Of a stretch of DNA of 64,000 nt, positions 12,180 to 23,520 are shown one piece after another (the first letter of the stretch is position 1; each line of letters starts with the position of its first letter). A program made the position numbers and the translations under genes. A model generated the notes under the pieces. It did no database searches, had not been told where the DNA came from, and saw only the letters and a program-made list of their open reading frames with translations. The DNA comes from Pachyseris speciosa (Eukaryota; Cnidaria; Anthozoa; Scleractinia; Pachyseridae): NCBI GenBank assembly GCA_016490735.1, contig JAEMWC010000984.1, forward strand, positions 70,001 to 134,000. Reading direction: 5' to 3'.

Positions 12180-13019
12180 TTAATTTTTTCAACTTGTTTT
12201 CTTTGCTGAGTTACGGTACGCTTTATACGTAGAGACCTTTCACTGAATTCTGTATATTGACAAGTACAGTAGTCACATACCGTGTACAGTACAGTTTTGT
12301 TGGTGATTAAGACTATTTATCGAAACTCGGTAATTTTTCTCTTTCTATTAACAATCAATGTTACTGAATAGTTCTTATTTACGTCCGATATAGATCGCCC
12401 CAGTAACGATAGTTTACATAAAAAGGCAAAATTCGTTTTTGGACTGAATTTCTGGAGTGTTTTATTCTGCGGGATTCTTTTATCCGTGGGAGTTTATTAC
12501 TTTTGTGGATCGAGAGCAATCACTGCAAAATCCGCAAAAATTAAAACGCGCAAAAACCTCATGATACATGGTACATTGAAAAGCCATAAACGCGTGCTAA
12601 TTTCTCTTTAAGTGATTTAACCACACAACGATTTTCAAATAAATAATTTAATCGGAAGGGAAAGAAAATGTCACATATATTTGCATAATTATACGTTTGA
12701 GCGTTCAAATTGTTGAACTGTAGTAAGATGCAAATCAAGGGCAACTTGTGTTACAAGAGCACCTACGTTCGTCTCTTTAGATTCACAATTTTTAACATGA
12801 CATTTTGGGAACCTTAACGCGTTTATAAATATAACTTTTCTTTGCAAATGGTGTAACTATTTAAAGTTTTGTGACCGGGAGCTAGGAAATATGGCATATA
12901 TTGCCCATATAAGAGAAGCCGTGGGCGTATCCGGAGGGCACGGCAAGTTCACAACAAGCGCCTTTTCTCCCTGGCCTGGCCTATCAACTAAACTCAAACC
13001 GTTTCTGCTATCACCGTTT
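12180..13019. other. Gene-free stretch
   Basis: I see no gene. It contains an old repeat near 12455-12560 (CTGCGGGATTCTTTTATCCG and CGCAAAAA words) related to the one at about 11.4 kb. The remainder has no recognisable structure. Confidence 0.35.
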
Positions 13020-14255
13020 TGTCTGAATGTTGGCTATCTGAAACTGTTAGTGGATAACTTTTAAAAATAATTTATTTTTCATTCGTATTTACGTCATGTG
13101 AATGCAGGTAACTCATACCCGGAAAGTCCCCTCTAATGATATAGTGCTGAATAAATTAAGCGCTGAAAATAATTTGTTACTCTCGTGCCGAAAGGTTCTG
13201 TTCCTTCTTACGGTTTAATATCACCTCGCTTTAGAAGTTCTTACTTATAACTAAGGTCATCGAAACAACACTTAAACTTGGAACGCAAATGCAGAACTAC
13301 AAACTATCGGAAATCCTTCCTTCTCAGATCTGACTAGAGTATGGAACACTTTAGCCGACGAACTGAATTTGAACATGGACAACCTTGCTTCTTTTATATC
13401 TGCAATGTTGAAATACCATTTCACTGCCTTAGATAACTACGACTGCGATAACCCCGTTACTTTTAAAACTATATGTCTTAAATGGAACGTATAACCGTTC
13501 CCTTAGCCTTGCCGCTCCTGTAACATGTTACATTAAAGTGTATCTGTCTCTGCTCATTTATTATTTTTACAAATTGCCCCCACCCCACAGTAGTTGACTC
13601 CCCACTGCTGTGGTTACAGTGCCGTACTTATTCTAGCTTTGTGGTTTGCTCTGTTTATTGCATTAGCTTGCTACTAAGTTATTTATTCATCTATAGCTAC
13701 TTTTTCATCTTATTTTGTTATTCTCACATGGTGAAGCTCATAAAATAAAATAAAAATAATAAACACGATCAGGAAAACCAGAAAAGATAGAAGAAAGAAA
13801 ACAATAGAAAAGGCGCCAAACGAAAGATCTCCTACTAGAAACAGCTGCTGGTCGTGTAAAGGTCTCTTCCTGCTCAGCACCTTTAGCCATTCTGAGTTTT
13901 GGTTATCTGAAAATTGCTAGTACACAGTGCTCATCAATAGTTGATTTTTCATCCGAATTTACATCATTTGCATGTAGGTTACTCATACCCGGAAAACCTT
14001 TTGTAATGCACATTGTCGATTTTGAGCTAAAATAATATGCTACTCACGTACCACTGGTTCTGTTCCCTTTTATGGTTTAGCAGCACCTCGTTTGAATAGT
14101 TCTTAACTGGAATGGTTTGAATAACCATGACTGGGAAAAACGAGAGGGGATAGACAAAAGGAAGAAATAAAACAGGACTCCGGGAAAGGTGCGAAACGAA
14201 AGCAATCCTTCTTGAAACACCTGCTCGACATGTAAAGGCTTCTACCTGCTCCGAA
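13020..14255. repeat. Diverged tandem duplication split by a LINE tail
   Basis: The segment at about 13020-13255 plus 13770-13885 recurs in the same order at about 13895-14255. Shared words include AACTCATACCCGGAAA, GGTTCTGTTCC, AGTTCTTA and TGTAAAGG. The first copy is interrupted by the LINE 3' fragment. The long frame at 14027-14413 (minus) within the second copy has no recognisable domain and is not supported as a gene. Confidence 0.6.
13333..13494 (+). pseudogene. LINE ORF2 C-terminal fragment
   Basis: The last 53 codons of a non-LTR retrotransposon ORF remain. They contain the typical C-terminal features TRVWNTLADEL (the RxWNxLP-like motif) and a Cys-containing end, TFKTICLKWNV, before the stop. 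The upstream part is out of frame. The 3' UTR runs to the A-rich end (AAAATAAAATAAAAATAATAAA) near 13760. The insertion is 5'-truncated, as is usual for LINEs, and belongs to the CR1/Jockey-like type. Confidence 0.7.
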
Positions 14256-15742
14256 CGCCCCATTACCCACCTTTTAAGAGCGTACACTTTTCTCGCTTTT
14301 TCCAGTAGTACGGCATGACCTCTGCAGTGAATCAACGACAGTACATAACAAACTCTGTAGGACTTTGACGTTGTATCTTTGACGGTCATAACTACGCGAT
14401 TTACGCCAAGCATTCGTAAACTACTTGTCGCCCAGATTTAATAGCTTTCTCCCGAAAAACGGGTTCATGTCGCTTACCTTCATAGGTTCATTCCTAGCAC
14501 AATTTTTAAGACTGATGAATGAAAACCGGCTGAAACTGGATAAGTTTGTCGCGGGGGAACTGTCCATAAGTGAGGATCAAAACCCGAAAACCCGACAACT
14601 CCAGTTCAAACTGGAATCTTCAGGTCCTGGCCCAAGTCCAAGGCTCTTAGCTTGATCGGCGTCTTAAAAGAACAATCTGTCATCAATCGTTCATAACTGA
14701 CAAACTGTAAGCAGGAAGCTGGATGACGTCACAAGTGCTCTAACTTTAATGATTAAAGAGCTTTCTGTATGTTGGAACTGTGGAGCTGGACAGGTTTTGA
14801 CATATTTCACAGAGATAAATTACAAATGTCATTTCAACCTTCAAACGCCTTTCAAAGCTTGTCATTTGCTTTAATTTCGTATGACACTGGTTTAAAATAG
14901 CACCTTCTGAGAACCATAATCACTTGAATTTCAGTGCATTTATTACGATATTGTGTACTTAGGCTTGCTTTTGGTCACAATAAGGTTCGGCGAACGAGAT
15001 GCAAGCAATTACTCAATAGAAGCCTGAAAAAGCTCTTTATTTCGCAAATGCTTTAGATGTATGTACAGCTGCGACAATCTTCAATTGAAATTTGAACAGT
15101 GGAGTCTTTTCTTTAAATTCGTCTTTGACAGCGATGCTTTTTTCTTTTTTTTTTTCATCCGATTACAGTCAGCCTATTTTCATTAAAAGTTTATAGATTT
15201 TTTCTTGGTCAGAATGTCGAAAACTTCGTTCGAACGTGAATGCTTGCTACACAGGCTAAAACGTTTATACATTCTTTCTGCATGTGAGTCATATTTCTAC
15301 GTCAAACATCTTCTCTCCTCGGGATAGACCACTGTAAACCACGTTTTTTTTTCCTAACCTAGCGAATTAAATTTGTCTAAACAGTCGGAAAAATCAGGTG
15401 GTCTTGAAAATGGAGAGTGCTTACAAGATGGAACACTTTCAGTGTTCATTATCTGTTGTGTTGTTCGTTAGCTCGGGACAAGCTTTTCTGATAACTGATA
15501 ACTGGTGACAATGGCAATGAACATAACGTTATACCTTTGAAAACAGGAAGGACTTTACAGGACTTTGATCAGAACAGTTTGCGTTATTACCGTATTCTGT
15601 GTTACTCACACAAAAGAATACAATAGCTATATTAAGTCTCCCAAAGGGGATCTTCCGACCTAATTTACATCCGTTTCGTTGTTGTTGTTGTTATTATTTT
15701 TGCTGTTTTGTTTTGTTCTGTCCTCCTTCGATTTGTCAAACA
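14256..15742. other. Gene-free stretch
   Basis: No gene can be supported. A 76-codon open segment at 14425-14655 (plus) has no domain. (GTT)n near 15678-15692 and short T-runs are the only other structure. Confidence 0.35.
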
Positions 15743-15863
15743 GGGCCCAGTTGCTCCAAGTATGGTTAGCGCTAACTATTGGTTAAGATGTATATTAATG
15801 CCTATAGGTTGTCATGGTATTTAACCCTGGTTAGCGCTAACCATGCTTCAAGCAACTGGGCCC
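15743..15863. mobile_element. 121-bp MITE with 36-bp inverted ends
   Basis: Both ends read GGGCCCAGTTGCT inward, followed by AAG(T/C)ATGGTTAGCGCTAAC, so nearly 60% of the element is terminal inverted repeat. It has no coding capacity. The target duplication is unclear because CA/AG bases flank both sides ambiguously. Confidence 0.8.
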
Positions 15864-16230
15864 AGAGCATAAAAAACAGCAATTTTGTCCACCAAAAAAA
15901 ATCAGATTTTTAAATCCACAGGCATTAGCTGTTCGGCCATTGCGCGGCAAAATGCTTTGCGTTACTATCAGAAAGCACCCGGCTTAAGTACTTCCGGCAG
16001 AATCTGGTTCCCAAATCATAGTGCAAGCCTCATGTTTAACATTGTAAAACGAACAGAGACTAAAATGAATTTGTTCTTTGATCTGTAGGGTAAATGTTAC
16101 TTGTTTTGATCGATTCTTTAAAGAATTCTCTATGAGTTATATACAACCTGGAACAAAATTTTGTGGGGCACTAAATCGCTAATGCAAAATGTAATTTTGT
16201 AATAAGGTCTTATATGACTGACTCTTTCAG

Positions 16231-16431
16231 CGGTCAAGATGAATCAATTCTCCTGCTGTGATTGGCTACCCGCGAGGTCAAGATGGAGCCATCTTGACCC
16301 CTCGGGATAGCCCGTTCGTCCCGCGTTTTACTTTCTTTCAATGGCGTCCTTTGAGTCATATAATAAATCCTTTATTGACCAAGCTTGTTCGGTCAAGATG
16401 GCGGGATATTGGCCTCGTTCTTTTTTACGTG

Positions 16432-16464
<33 letters not shown>

Positions 16465-16523
16465 CACGCAAAAAAAGAACTTGGTCAATATGCTGCCATC
16501 TTGACCTCACGCTTGGTCAATAA
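16231..16523. repeat. Foldback repeat built on GGTCAAGATGG
   Basis: GGTCAAGATGG or its complement CCATCTTGACC occurs at about 16232, 16279, 16294, 16391 and 16495. The inner part forms a strong hairpin (16417-16480): GTTCTTTTTT-ACGTGTTTATGGACC pairs with GGTCCATAAACACG-CAAAAAAAGAAC around a 13-nt loop. It is probably a foldback MITE. Confidence 0.75.
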
Positions 16524-17140
16524 CCTATATATATTTTAAGCCAATAATACGTTTATTTTTTTCTTCCCTTCATATTAATAATCCCCTCCCCCAGGACAAT
16601 GCTAATAATAATTAACATCATAATTTGTTAACTTATATAGCGTAAGTATCAATTGAAAAAATTTTTAAATGCGCTTATAAAGTAATGTGTATAACTAAAA
16701 TAAATAAATAAAATATGAGTATACCACATTAAAAAGATAAAATATATAAGAAACGTTTAAAATATGCTATAAAAATCGATAAGGGCTTAGAATATGTAAA
16801 AAACGTTGAATATCATGAAATGATCAACGAAAAAACGTTCAGAGCTTAAATAAAAATGTCTTCAATGCCCCTTTTCAATGCCCCTGTTGACAGCGATTGA
16901 AATGACTTCGTATTGAATATTCTCGAGGATGTCCCTGACGTTACAGTGGGGATGGGGGCTAAGGAAAGTGAGGATCCTTCTGTAACTTTTCTAAGAATTT
17001 CGGCAACGATTATCGGAAAAACGCCCATCGTAGAATAAGTTTGAGAGAAATATTGCTGCGTTTGGTTCTGAATGCCATTTGCTCAATTGCGATTTATCTA
17101 TCCAATTCGTTTTAATAAAAAAAATCAATTTAATTGGCCT

Positions 17141-17426
17141 TAGAGCGCTTCTCAATCGAGTGTCGTAAAACCAAAACTAAAGCAATTACTTTCACCAATG
17201 ACAACAGACCTAAATAGTGCAATGAGCCAATTAGAATAAGAAGTAATTACATCAAGCCGGGGCAAAGCGCGGGAAAGTACGCACGCGCAAGTAACAATTG
17301 GTTTTGGTTTTGCTTCTCATTGGTTGAGAAAGTGGCATGAGTTTTCCTAGCCAATCATAGAGCGAAGCAACGCAAAACCAAAGCAAAACGAGAATTACTT
17401 TCGACACTCAATTGAAAACCGCCCTA
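17141..17426. mobile_element. MITE copy A (AGCG-GTTTTCAA-TGAG family)
   Basis: The element has inverted ends of the form TA-GRGCG...TCAATYGAGTGTCG, and its interior contains repeated AAAACCAAA words. The equivalent place in the other duplication copy (about 22555) reads AATTGGTCTTAAATGGC with no insertion, so the paralogous empty site shows a TA target duplication, as for Tc1/mariner-type elements. Related copies are at 18074-18357 and 23231-24361. Confidence 0.8.
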
Positions 17427-17506
17427 AATGGCTTTTTATGTCATTTGTGAAATGATCAGTTTCAATAAGACTTGCAATTTTTGTTGATCAATTTTATAAA
17501 TGAAAT

Positions 17507-17967
17507 TTAAGACTTAAAAAAGAAAGACTTCATCCCATGTCGAAGCGCTTTGCTCCTTAAGATGAAATACCAAGGATTTATGGACGACATTAGAAAAACC
17601 ATTGTGATAGCCCAGGGTTGTAGAATGTTGTACAATTTGGGAAGTGATTTCTGGTTTATGTTGTTAAACAGCACCGGCGCCAGGGACAGCAAAAGCAGTA
17701 AGCTGAAAATTGCCATATCCAAAGCCACTTTCTTCTCTCTCCTGAAGATCACTGATAATTCTTGTGACACAGACGCGCTTGCTACCAGGTTGCCTTGCCG
17801 TCGAACGGCCAAGAACATCCTTACGTTATTTACAGTTGGGATTGCTATGAACACGAAGGTTGAAGCAATAGAGAAAATTGATCCAGTGACAGAGGAGAAG
17901 ACAAACAGAACCAGGCCAGTTAACAGAAACCAGCTCAGAACAGTTATGAGGATCACCTTCAAAACAC
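17507..17967 (-). CDS. Class A GPCR 2, coding exon 2 (TM4-TM7)
   Basis: This is the second coding exon of a rhodopsin-like receptor; the acceptor AG is at 17969-17968 and the length 461 nt, identical to exon 2 of GPCR 3. It encodes TM4 (LSWFLL), a very short cysteine-free second extracellular loop, TM5 (FIAIPTVNNVRM), a basic third loop (RREKK), TM6 (LLSLAPVLF, no CWxP Trp), TM7 with NPWYF in place of NPxxY, and a short tail ending in FFFKS. The open frame continues upstream of the acceptor by chance, but homology with GPCR 1, 3 and 4 fixes the exon edge. Spliced to 18925-19378 it gives about 304 residues. Confidence 0.85.
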
Positions 17968-18073
17968 CTGTAAAGATACAAATGATTACGAAAACGTTCA
18001 CTGGGCTTAAAATCAAAGTGTATTTTCTTTGTCTGTTTGGTGTTTCAAATTTCAATCGCAACCAAATCCTGGT

Positions 18074-18357
18074 TAAAAAATGGTTTTGAAATGAGCGTCG
18101 TCCCAAAACCAAAGAAATTACTTCAGTCAATCACAACAGACCGAAACAGCGCAATAAGCCAATCAGAATTCGTAAACGGCGTAAATACGTAAATTACGTC
18201 GCAAAGCGCGAGAAAATGCGCGCGTGCAAGTCACGATCAGTTTTGGTTTTGCTTCCGATTGCTTGAGAAAGTGGCGCAAGTTTTGCTGGTCAATCACAGA
18301 GAGAAGCAATGCAAAACCAAAACAAAACTTTCGACGCTCAATTTAAAACAAATCCTA
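18074..18357. mobile_element. MITE copy B in GPCR 2 intron
   Basis: Same family as 17141-17426: GAGCGTCG...AAAACCAAAG on the left, CTTTCGACGCTCAATTTAAA on the right, with the shared interior GCGCGTGCAAGTCACGAT. It is present at the same position in both duplication copies, so it inserted before the duplication. Edges are approximate. Confidence 0.7.
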
Positions 18358-18749
18358 TTAATTTGCTAACAATTTGGTATTCGGACTACCGTCAAATGAA
18401 TCGAATAACATGGCAAAACAAAGCGAAAGAGTGCAGTGAGTATGGATGAAAACACCTATCATTAATTTAAAAAATGTGGACATTTTAAACCTTGACAAAG
18501 ATGTGGCACACTTCACATAGGGAGTCACAATAAAATGAAAATGTCAGCCACTGGTACTTTCTTAAAGTAAAAAGCTGTCAAGGTTATTCGATAAAGAAAA
18601 ATGGTTTACAGAGAGAAAACTTCATTTTTTTACAATATTGTAACACACTTTCATCCAACTCGTAACTTAGTGCAAAAGTCAGTCTACTATATTCTCCACT
18701 TACTTGAGCAATGTCTTTTCAACAAGCACTGTTCCGTGCTATTCTTCTT

Positions 18750-18858
18750 CTGGGTGGGTGGATGTATGGGCGGATGGACGGATGGATGGATGGGTGGGTG
18801 GATGGATGGATGGATGGATGGATGGAGGATGGATGGATGGAGGATGGATAGATACATG
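18750..18858. repeat. (GGAT)n microsatellite
   Basis: GGAT tetranucleotides with GGGT, GGAC and GGAG variants. The same repeat, shorter, lies at 25375-25432 in the paralogous intron. It creates a spurious His/Pro/Ser frame that reads on from exon 1 of GPCR 2. Confidence 0.9.
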
Positions 18859-18924
18859 GAATGATGCATAAATATATGCATGCGTGTAAGCGTGCGTGGG
18901 TTAGAAGAAAGGAAAACGGTTTAC

Positions 18925-19378
18925 CTTTAATGGTCACCATTGTGTGATACCTGAAAGGTCTGGAAAGGGCATAATGACGCTCAAAACTGATGACAGTCAC
19001 AATGGCAAAAGACCATCCAGAAGTCAGCATAATAGTGGCGTAAAAGGCGGTAAATAACTTGTCTTGATTTTCGCACGTTGAATTACCATCTCCAAACGCA
19101 TGCCATCGCAAAGCAACAAAAATTGGTTGAGAGGTGATAGCAGTCAGGCAGTCAGTGGCGGCCAGGCTACTCAGCAGGGTGTTGCTCGGCTTCTGCAGTG
19201 AGGGTGTCTTGATGATGGTGACGATTATCGCCAAGTTGCTTACAAATGCAAAAGCAGAGAAGGGAATGTTGACTGCGGCTACGATGGCTTCATTCGTGTA
19301 TACAGCAGTCTCATTAGGTGCAGGCAGCCCGAACCAGTCAGGAACACCACAGGAACTGAAGCTTGTATTCTCTGTCAT
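18925..19378 (-). CDS. Class A GPCR 2, coding exon 1 (N-terminus to TM3/ICL2)
   Basis: The exon encodes the extracellular N-terminus and TM1-TM3. The start MTENTSF (19378) is chosen because the paralogue GPCR 3 starts at the same place and an acceptor-like TTTACAG lies 10 nt upstream (19389), suggesting a 5' UTR intron. An upstream in-frame Met at 19429 is less likely. Features are sequons NTS and NET, TM1 SNLAII (Ser replaces Gly of GN), TM2 LAATDCL, a Cys before TM3 (NSTCEN), and FERHYALSRP, a DRY variant reading E-R-H. The exon is 454 nt and ends AAAG|GTAAAC (phase 1). It differs from GPCR 3 by roughly a dozen residues in 151. The ligand is unknown. Confidence 0.87.
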
Positions 19379-19500
19379 TGTTTGCTTTCTGTAAAGAGGT
19401 TCCAGAAATTCACTCAGACGTGAAGACACTGCAAGGTGTCAGTCTTGATATTTCCGTATGTCAACCCTTTCCCTTCCCGTATAGTTATTTGCAGTCCCTT

Positions 19501-19899
19501 CATAGAGTACTAAAGTGATGACGTCACAAAAATTAAATTTGTGAAATTATGGGATTTGTTTGGATATTCAGAAAGAACACGATAAAAAATACCTACTTGC
19601 CAAAAATCAGCATTTTCTTACAGTTTTAGAGCGAGATATTAGCACCGTTATGCCCTGCTGACTCCATATAAATCCTTCTAAATTTTATTTAGTTCATAAT
19701 GTTATGAACAGAGTCAAATTTAGAAGGATTGGTATGGAGTCAGCAGAGCATAACGGTGCTAATATCTCAGAGCCAATTTGCCTTTTAACGCTGATTTTTG
19801 GCAAGTTAGCATCTTTTATCTTACTCTTTCTGAAAACCTCAACATATCCCATAATTTCAAAATTTCAAATATTTGTGACGTCACACTTTAGCACTCTGT
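19501..19899. mobile_element. 400-bp foldback element upstream of GPCR 2
   Basis: Two arms of nearly 200 nt are inverted copies of each other: AGAGTACTAAAGTGATGACGT on the left against AGAGTGCTAAAGTG-TGACGT read from the right, meeting near GTTCATAATGTTATGAAC. The paralogous site in the second duplication copy (about 29965) lacks it (CTTTCATTGTCATAC), so it inserted after the duplication. It has no coding capacity. Confidence 0.85.
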
Positions 19900-21233
19900 T
19901 GTCATACTTCTCAGGCTCATTTGTACACATAAAAGGTTTTCTTGACAAGTCTTCACTTGACAAGTTGTACAGTATTTTCGCATTAATGTTTACGAAGAAT
20001 CATATAAAAATATAATTTTCTTTTCAGTTCATTTATCATTATTTCATGGAAAAAAATATATTTTCCTTTAATGCTTTATTCAGTTAGTAGTGCATTGTAT
20101 TTGAATCCATTATCGAACCCATTCTTTCAATTATGCTAAAAAAAACACGAGAGTAAGTGGTTCCAGAGTATTCAATTTCCTCTTTGATACCCTTCTCGTT
20201 AAGACGTGCTTTGTTTGAGTTTGAAAAGGCTTTTTGAGGGCTGCATTTGAGGGGAACTGTGCTTAAAGCGTTTGAAATTTCAAACATACTCCCAACTCAG
20301 TCATCTTTTTGCTGAGTTGTTTTTTCAATTTGTTTAACGAGTTATGCTAATTCCACACATAAAAGAGACTTATACGCTTTCAAGCTTTTTTCCTCAAACT
20401 AATCACTACTGTAAGACTAGTTCTCGTTCACAGAATCTAAATCTTTGTGAAAAACAAAATAATTAATTTTTAATAATAAAAAAATAAGCTAAAATAAACG
20501 AATGTCGAGAAGCCGAACATGTGCTGTATTTTTGGTTCATCGTAGAACATCAGCTCTATTAAGCAAACTAATATTTAGGCAAAACTAACAGTTCACTCAA
20601 TTTAAAATGAAATAACTATGTGAGTGCGTTTATGACCAGGCAGGTCAAAAGACCGGGTTCGAAATTCATAACAAAATGGAGAAAAGCGAGATTACGTATT
20701 TAAGTGGACATAAGACATGCATGCGATTTCTTTTGTCACTGTTGACAATTTTGTGAATTTTACTGCTGTCAAAAATAAGCATTCACACAAATCGAAGCCA
20801 CCTCCAATCTGAAGTAACTTGGTAGCCAAGAGGAAAAAAAGGCGCCCCTAAAAATCAGAATTCAAAGGAACAACATTTTGTTTACCTTGTCTTCCAACAA
20901 GAGACAAATTCATACCTACTAAATTCTTGTGTTTGATGTGCCTTACCAAAACTCGTTTCTGAATATTACTTCAAAGCGTTGCACGTTAATGTGATATGTT
21001 CTCTCAACATATAAAGTTTCGTTTACGTCTGATCTCACTCTGTTAAGGGTGATTTTCCTCACGCAGATTTAGAATAACCGTCCAAATGTTTATTACGGTG
21101 TATCAAAGAAAATCGATGGCTTAAAATAAATATATAAAATCGATGCACTTTTATGTATTGTTATGATTATTCAGCTGATGGTTATTATTAATACCCAGCC
21201 ACAATCACACTTCGTACTGTGATTGATACTCAC

Positions 21234-21300
21234 TGTTCTCGCCGGTAACTCGGCAGCTGCCTTATTCCCACCAGGCGCGTAGTACGTTACATGACACCAT
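21234..21300 (-). other. Candidate 5' UTR exon of GPCR 2
   Basis: On the minus strand GGCGAGAACA|GTGAGTATC forms a consensus splice donor (intron from 21233). The same block is conserved in the duplicate (donor at 31300) while flanking AT-rich sequence has drifted more. Together with the acceptor-like site 10 nt upstream of the ATG, this suggests a non-coding first exon and a UTR intron of about 1.8 kb. The 5' boundary is unknown. Confidence 0.3.
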
Positions 21301-21640
21301 CCAACAACGTAACGCTCTCGTTATTTTCTCAGTGAAGTTCCCAAATTGCTCGCGAATAGATCTTGCCCACGAATAAAGACGATCCTAGAAACGAGATCTC
21401 TTACATGGTCTCTTGCAGGACTCGCACGATTCACTTTGCAAATAACTACTTTTCACTTAATCTAAAGGATTATCACATTCAAATTCTCAAATAAGCGTAC
21501 TTTGTCTCACTACTCTTAATTCCGTCATAAATGTTTTCATGCAAATTCATTTGACGTGTAAAGTTACAAAAGAAGCGATAAACACAGAATATTAGCTTAC
21601 CGAGATGATGCTCGGTCCTTAATTCAAATGAAAATGACTT

Positions 21641-22456
21641 TTCGGCAAAGGGCAGAAAATAATGAATAAGTTTAGTAAGTCAGTCTCCCGTTGGGGGCTC
21701 AGAAAATTCTTTTTCTGAGTAATTCGACTTGAGAACGCTTCTTCATTATTCACACTTTATCCAAGTCTCCATTCCATTTATCATATATATTCACAAGTGT
21801 AAGAAATAATGAGGTACAATAAATGCCCATGTATTAGGAAAAAAAAAAGTTTAGTAAGTCAGATAACCCAAAAGTGTTCTGTAATCAACACAATACGTTG
21901 CTGAAACATTAGTGTTACCAAGACAAGACATGATCAACGTGTCTGTATACGAGGGTTTAACAATGAAAGCCTTAGTATTGTGAACTGATGTTTCAGTTCA
22001 TCGTTGCCGAAAAAGAAAGAAGCTTGAAACAGTGGCATAAATGAAATTTGTGTCACTGTATCGGAGAGAAACTGAAGAACTCTGTCCACTTCAGCTCCTC
22101 CAACAAACGTTCAAAAATGTTTCATGATTTCTCCAAAAGGCCCATAGGGGGCAAAGGCGTCAAATTTCTGGTCGTGCATGACTCTCATCAAACTAGCTGT
22201 GAATTCTATGTCGAAAAGGACTAACGTCACCTCCTGAGTGGTCTATTACAAGCTGAAATTTACAGCTCATGGAAGCTGTCAGGAGCGTAGGATGTACTTC
22301 AACACATTAAGTGTAACTCCAATGCGAATGGCAGAAGAAGAACCTGGGACGGTTTCAGTCTGGTTTTATTGTTTTTGTTTTTGTTTATCTCCCGGATATC
22401 CGCCTATCAAAATTGTACGAGAACGTCTCTTTTTAATTAAGCAACTTTGAAAGGAA
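21641..22456. other. Gene-free spacer between the duplication copies
   Basis: Nothing coding can be supported. The spacer is AT-rich and holds the end of copy 1 and the start of copy 2 of the segmental duplication. Confidence 0.4.
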
Positions 22457-22635
22457 CATGGCTGCGTTTGATTCTGAATCAGCCATGATTTGATCAATTG
22501 CGATTCATCTATCCAATTCACCTATAATGAAAAATCCAGCATTTAATTGGTCTTAAATGGCTTTTTTTTTATCATTTGAAAAATGATAAGTTCAAATCCA
22601 ATTTTTGTTCATCAATTTTATAAATGAAGTTCAGT

Positions 22636-23096
22636 TTAAGACTTAAGACAAATTAACTTCATCCCATGTCGAAGCGCTTTGCTCCTTAGGATGAAATACC
22701 AAGGATTTATGGCAGACATTAGAAAAACCATTGTGATCGCCCAGGGTTGCAGAATGATGTACACTTTGGGAAATGATTTCTGGTTTAGTTTGTTCAAAAG
22801 TACCGGCGCCAGGGACAGCAAAAGAAGTAAGCTAAAAATCCCCATGTCCAAAGCCACTTTCTTCTCTCTCCTGAAGTTCAATGATAATTCTTGTGACACT
22901 GAAGCGCTTGCTACCAACTTGCCATGACGTCGAACGGTCAAGAACATCCTCCCGTTATTTACAGTTGGAATTATTATGAAGACAGTGGATGTAGCAATAG
23001 AGAAAAATGATCCAGTGACGGAGGAGACGACAAACAGAACCAAGCCAGTTATCAGAAACCAGCTCAGAACAGTTAAGACGATCACTTTCAAGACAC
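22636..23096 (-). CDS. Class A GPCR 3, coding exon 2 (TM4-TM7)
   Basis: The second coding exon is 461 nt, with acceptor AG at 23098-23097. It encodes TM4 (LSWFLI), a short cysteine-free second extracellular loop, TM5 (FIIIPTVNNGRM), the RREKK third-loop end, TM6 LLSLAPVLL (no CWxP Trp), TM7 NPWYF, and a tail ending LICLKS. It is a close paralogue of GPCR 2 exon 2, open throughout. Its partner exon 1 lies 6.3 kb away at 29377-29830, beyond a repeat-filled intron. The pairing is inferred from the duplicated gene order. If the expanded intron impairs splicing, this gene could be less active than GPCR 2. Confidence 0.83.
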
Positions 23097-23520
23097 CTGT
23101 AAAGATAAAAATAATTACTAAAACGTTCAATGGGCGTAAAATCAAAAAACGCCTTAAATTGTTTTTAGTATGTTTTTGTTTATTTGTTTATTTCGTGTTT
23201 CGCAATTCAATCTCAACCAAATCCTGGTTCTAAAGCGGTTTTCAAGTGAGCGTCGGAAAACCAAAACCAAAGCTATTACTTCAGCCAATTACAACAGACC
23301 GAAAGAGTGCAATGAGCCGATCAGAATTCGAAGTATTAAGGCCGCCGCACACTAGGTGATTTCTTGTCGTAGAACTGCAGATTTTTTGTCGGGTTGAAAT
23401 CGGGTTAAAATTTGTCAGGCCATCAGCTTGCCGCACACTAGCCGATTTTTTATTTTATTTTATTTCTTCCAAAAAAACGAGCAGCGAAAGTCACATTTAA
23501 AGTTTAGCGTAAATAATGAC

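Larger units (their letters stand above)
17968..18924 (-). other. GPCR 2 intron
   Basis: This 957-bp phase-1 intron (donor GTAAAC at 18924) contains MITE copy B (18074-18357) and the (GGAT)n microsatellite. It is the short counterpart of the 6.3-kb intron of GPCR 3. At about 18175 it keeps the uninterrupted version of the MITE sequence that is broken by a Harbinger-like insertion in GPCR 3. Confidence 0.8.
17044..21640. repeat. Segmental duplication, copy 1 (contains GPCR 2)
   Basis: This block matches 22457-31699 in the same orientation: 3' flank, exon 2, intron, exon 1 and about 2.2 kb of 5' flank, including matching GAATTTCGAACCCGG-like and AAAATCGATGGC words. The left edge is near GCTGCGTTTG(G/A)TTCTGAAT and the right edge near GAGATGATGCT(C/T)GGTCCTTA. 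Copy 1 is about half the length of copy 2 because copy 2 received large insertions in the intron. Confidence 0.85.

Noticed and set aside
14027..14413. 128-codon minus-strand frame
   Set aside because: It lies in a diverged tandem duplication, has no domain, and the sister copy is not open.
17550..18089. 179-codon plus-strand frame opposite GPCR 2 exon 2
   Set aside because: Antisense shadow of a conserved exon; no domain.
18601..18881. Frames rich in Gly-Trp-Met-Asp or His-Pro-Ser
   Set aside because: They come from the (GGAT)n microsatellite.
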